A stretch of 64,000 nucleotides of DNA from Collinsella provencensis. GTDB taxonomy: Bacteria; Actinomycetota; Coriobacteriia; Coriobacteriales; Coriobacteriaceae. The DNA lies in NCBI RefSeq assembly GCF_900199705.1, contig NZ_LT904908.1, forward strand, positions 736,530 to 800,529, written 5' to 3'. Position numbers and translations under genes: made by a program. The notes beneath the pieces were generated by a model. It did no database searches and was not told where the DNA came from. It was given only the letters and a program-made list of their open reading frames with translations. Below, piece by piece: positions 63,838-64,000 of the stretch (position 1 is its first letter; every line of letters begins with the position of its first letter).

Positions 63838-63999
63838 TCAGGATGCTGCAACGTGATTCCAGCTGCAGGATACGGCTCCTTTGCGGTTGCCGCAAAACCT
63901 GCTGGCAACATTCTTACTATCCGAATGATGTACGCATCCCTTGGGATCGTTTCGCCTGACCAGGGCCATCTTCAGCGCCTCATCGGCCAGCTCGGCAGG
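63838..63999 (-). pseudogene. IS3-family transposase fragment
   Basis: Minus strand: PAELADEALKMALVRRNDPK then GCVHHSDSKNVASR, matching the rve integrase core of IS3 transposases (…HHSDRGSQY…), where the usual GSQY after HHSD is changed. It runs off the window edge. The stop at 63838 and poor end suggest decay. Confidence 0.6.
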
Positions 64000-64000
64000 C

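Overview
The window looks like chromosome of a GC-rich gut actinobacterium of the class Coriobacteriia, most like Collinsella. This is an inference from high GC, zinc-type S14, Veg, DisA, RNase PH and Dtd/RdgB synteny, a mannose-family PTS and the protein flavour. No 16S is present and no search could be run, so genus is a guess.

Region 1 (1-29 kb) is core genome, almost all on the minus strand. It holds the distal spc ribosomal cluster (rplE-rpsN-rpsH-rplF-rplR-rpsE), then ispD-disA, clpC, a DDAH-like hydrolase, pepD, lysS with an appended tRNA-binding domain, greA, tatA, tRNA-Pro, veg-ispE, rdgB-dtd, rph, murI and a HAD phosphatase. A tRNA-Val with a diverged duplication beside it follows, then plus-strand genes (FAD protein, two coupled helical-repeat proteins, tRNA-Glu, a divergent purC) and minus-strand cysK, a YbaK-like deacylase and a GIY-YIG/AlkD fusion.

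Region 2 (30-44 kb) is a defence and accessory island. It contains a Sau3AI-like restriction-modification pair, a membrane XRE regulator, a degenerate GIY-YIG protein, a class II Fic protein, EcsC, a GmrSD-type DUF262/HNH nuclease, a seven-zinc-ribbon protein with an embedded nuclease-like domain, an AbiD/F-type HEPN abortive-infection protein, a DUF4236 protein and a membrane protein with two beta repeats.

Region 3 (45-50 kb) is a graveyard: DUF4143 ATPases (one whole, one truncated), an HNH fragment, a capsid-like fragment, a HEPN protein and an amber-interrupted HTH gene. Region 4 (50-56.5 kb) is an intact carbohydrate locus: a GntR/UTRA regulator and a mannose-type PTS (IIA, IIB, IIC, IID) with a TIM-barrel isomerase, an FSA-type aldolase and glycerol dehydrogenase. 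Imported sugar is probably converted to fructose-6-phosphate, cleaved to dihydroxyacetone plus glyceraldehyde-3-phosphate, and the dihydroxyacetone reduced to glycerol.

Region 5 (56.5-64 kb) mixes decayed genes (S8 peptidase, surface beta-helix protein, ATPase tail, IS3 transposase) with one intact, very GC-rich cassette at 59.9-62.5 kb: ArsR regulator, DUF318 permease, CxxC thioredoxin-like protein, a free-standing lipoyl-domain protein and a lipoate ligase. This cassette is bracketed by two related blocks of about 180 bp that start with a sequence resembling the 3' end of guaA, a classic integration site. A third such block lies at 48.1 kb. The cassette, an apparently mobile lipoylated-carrier redox/transport system, is the best candidate here for an undescribed system.
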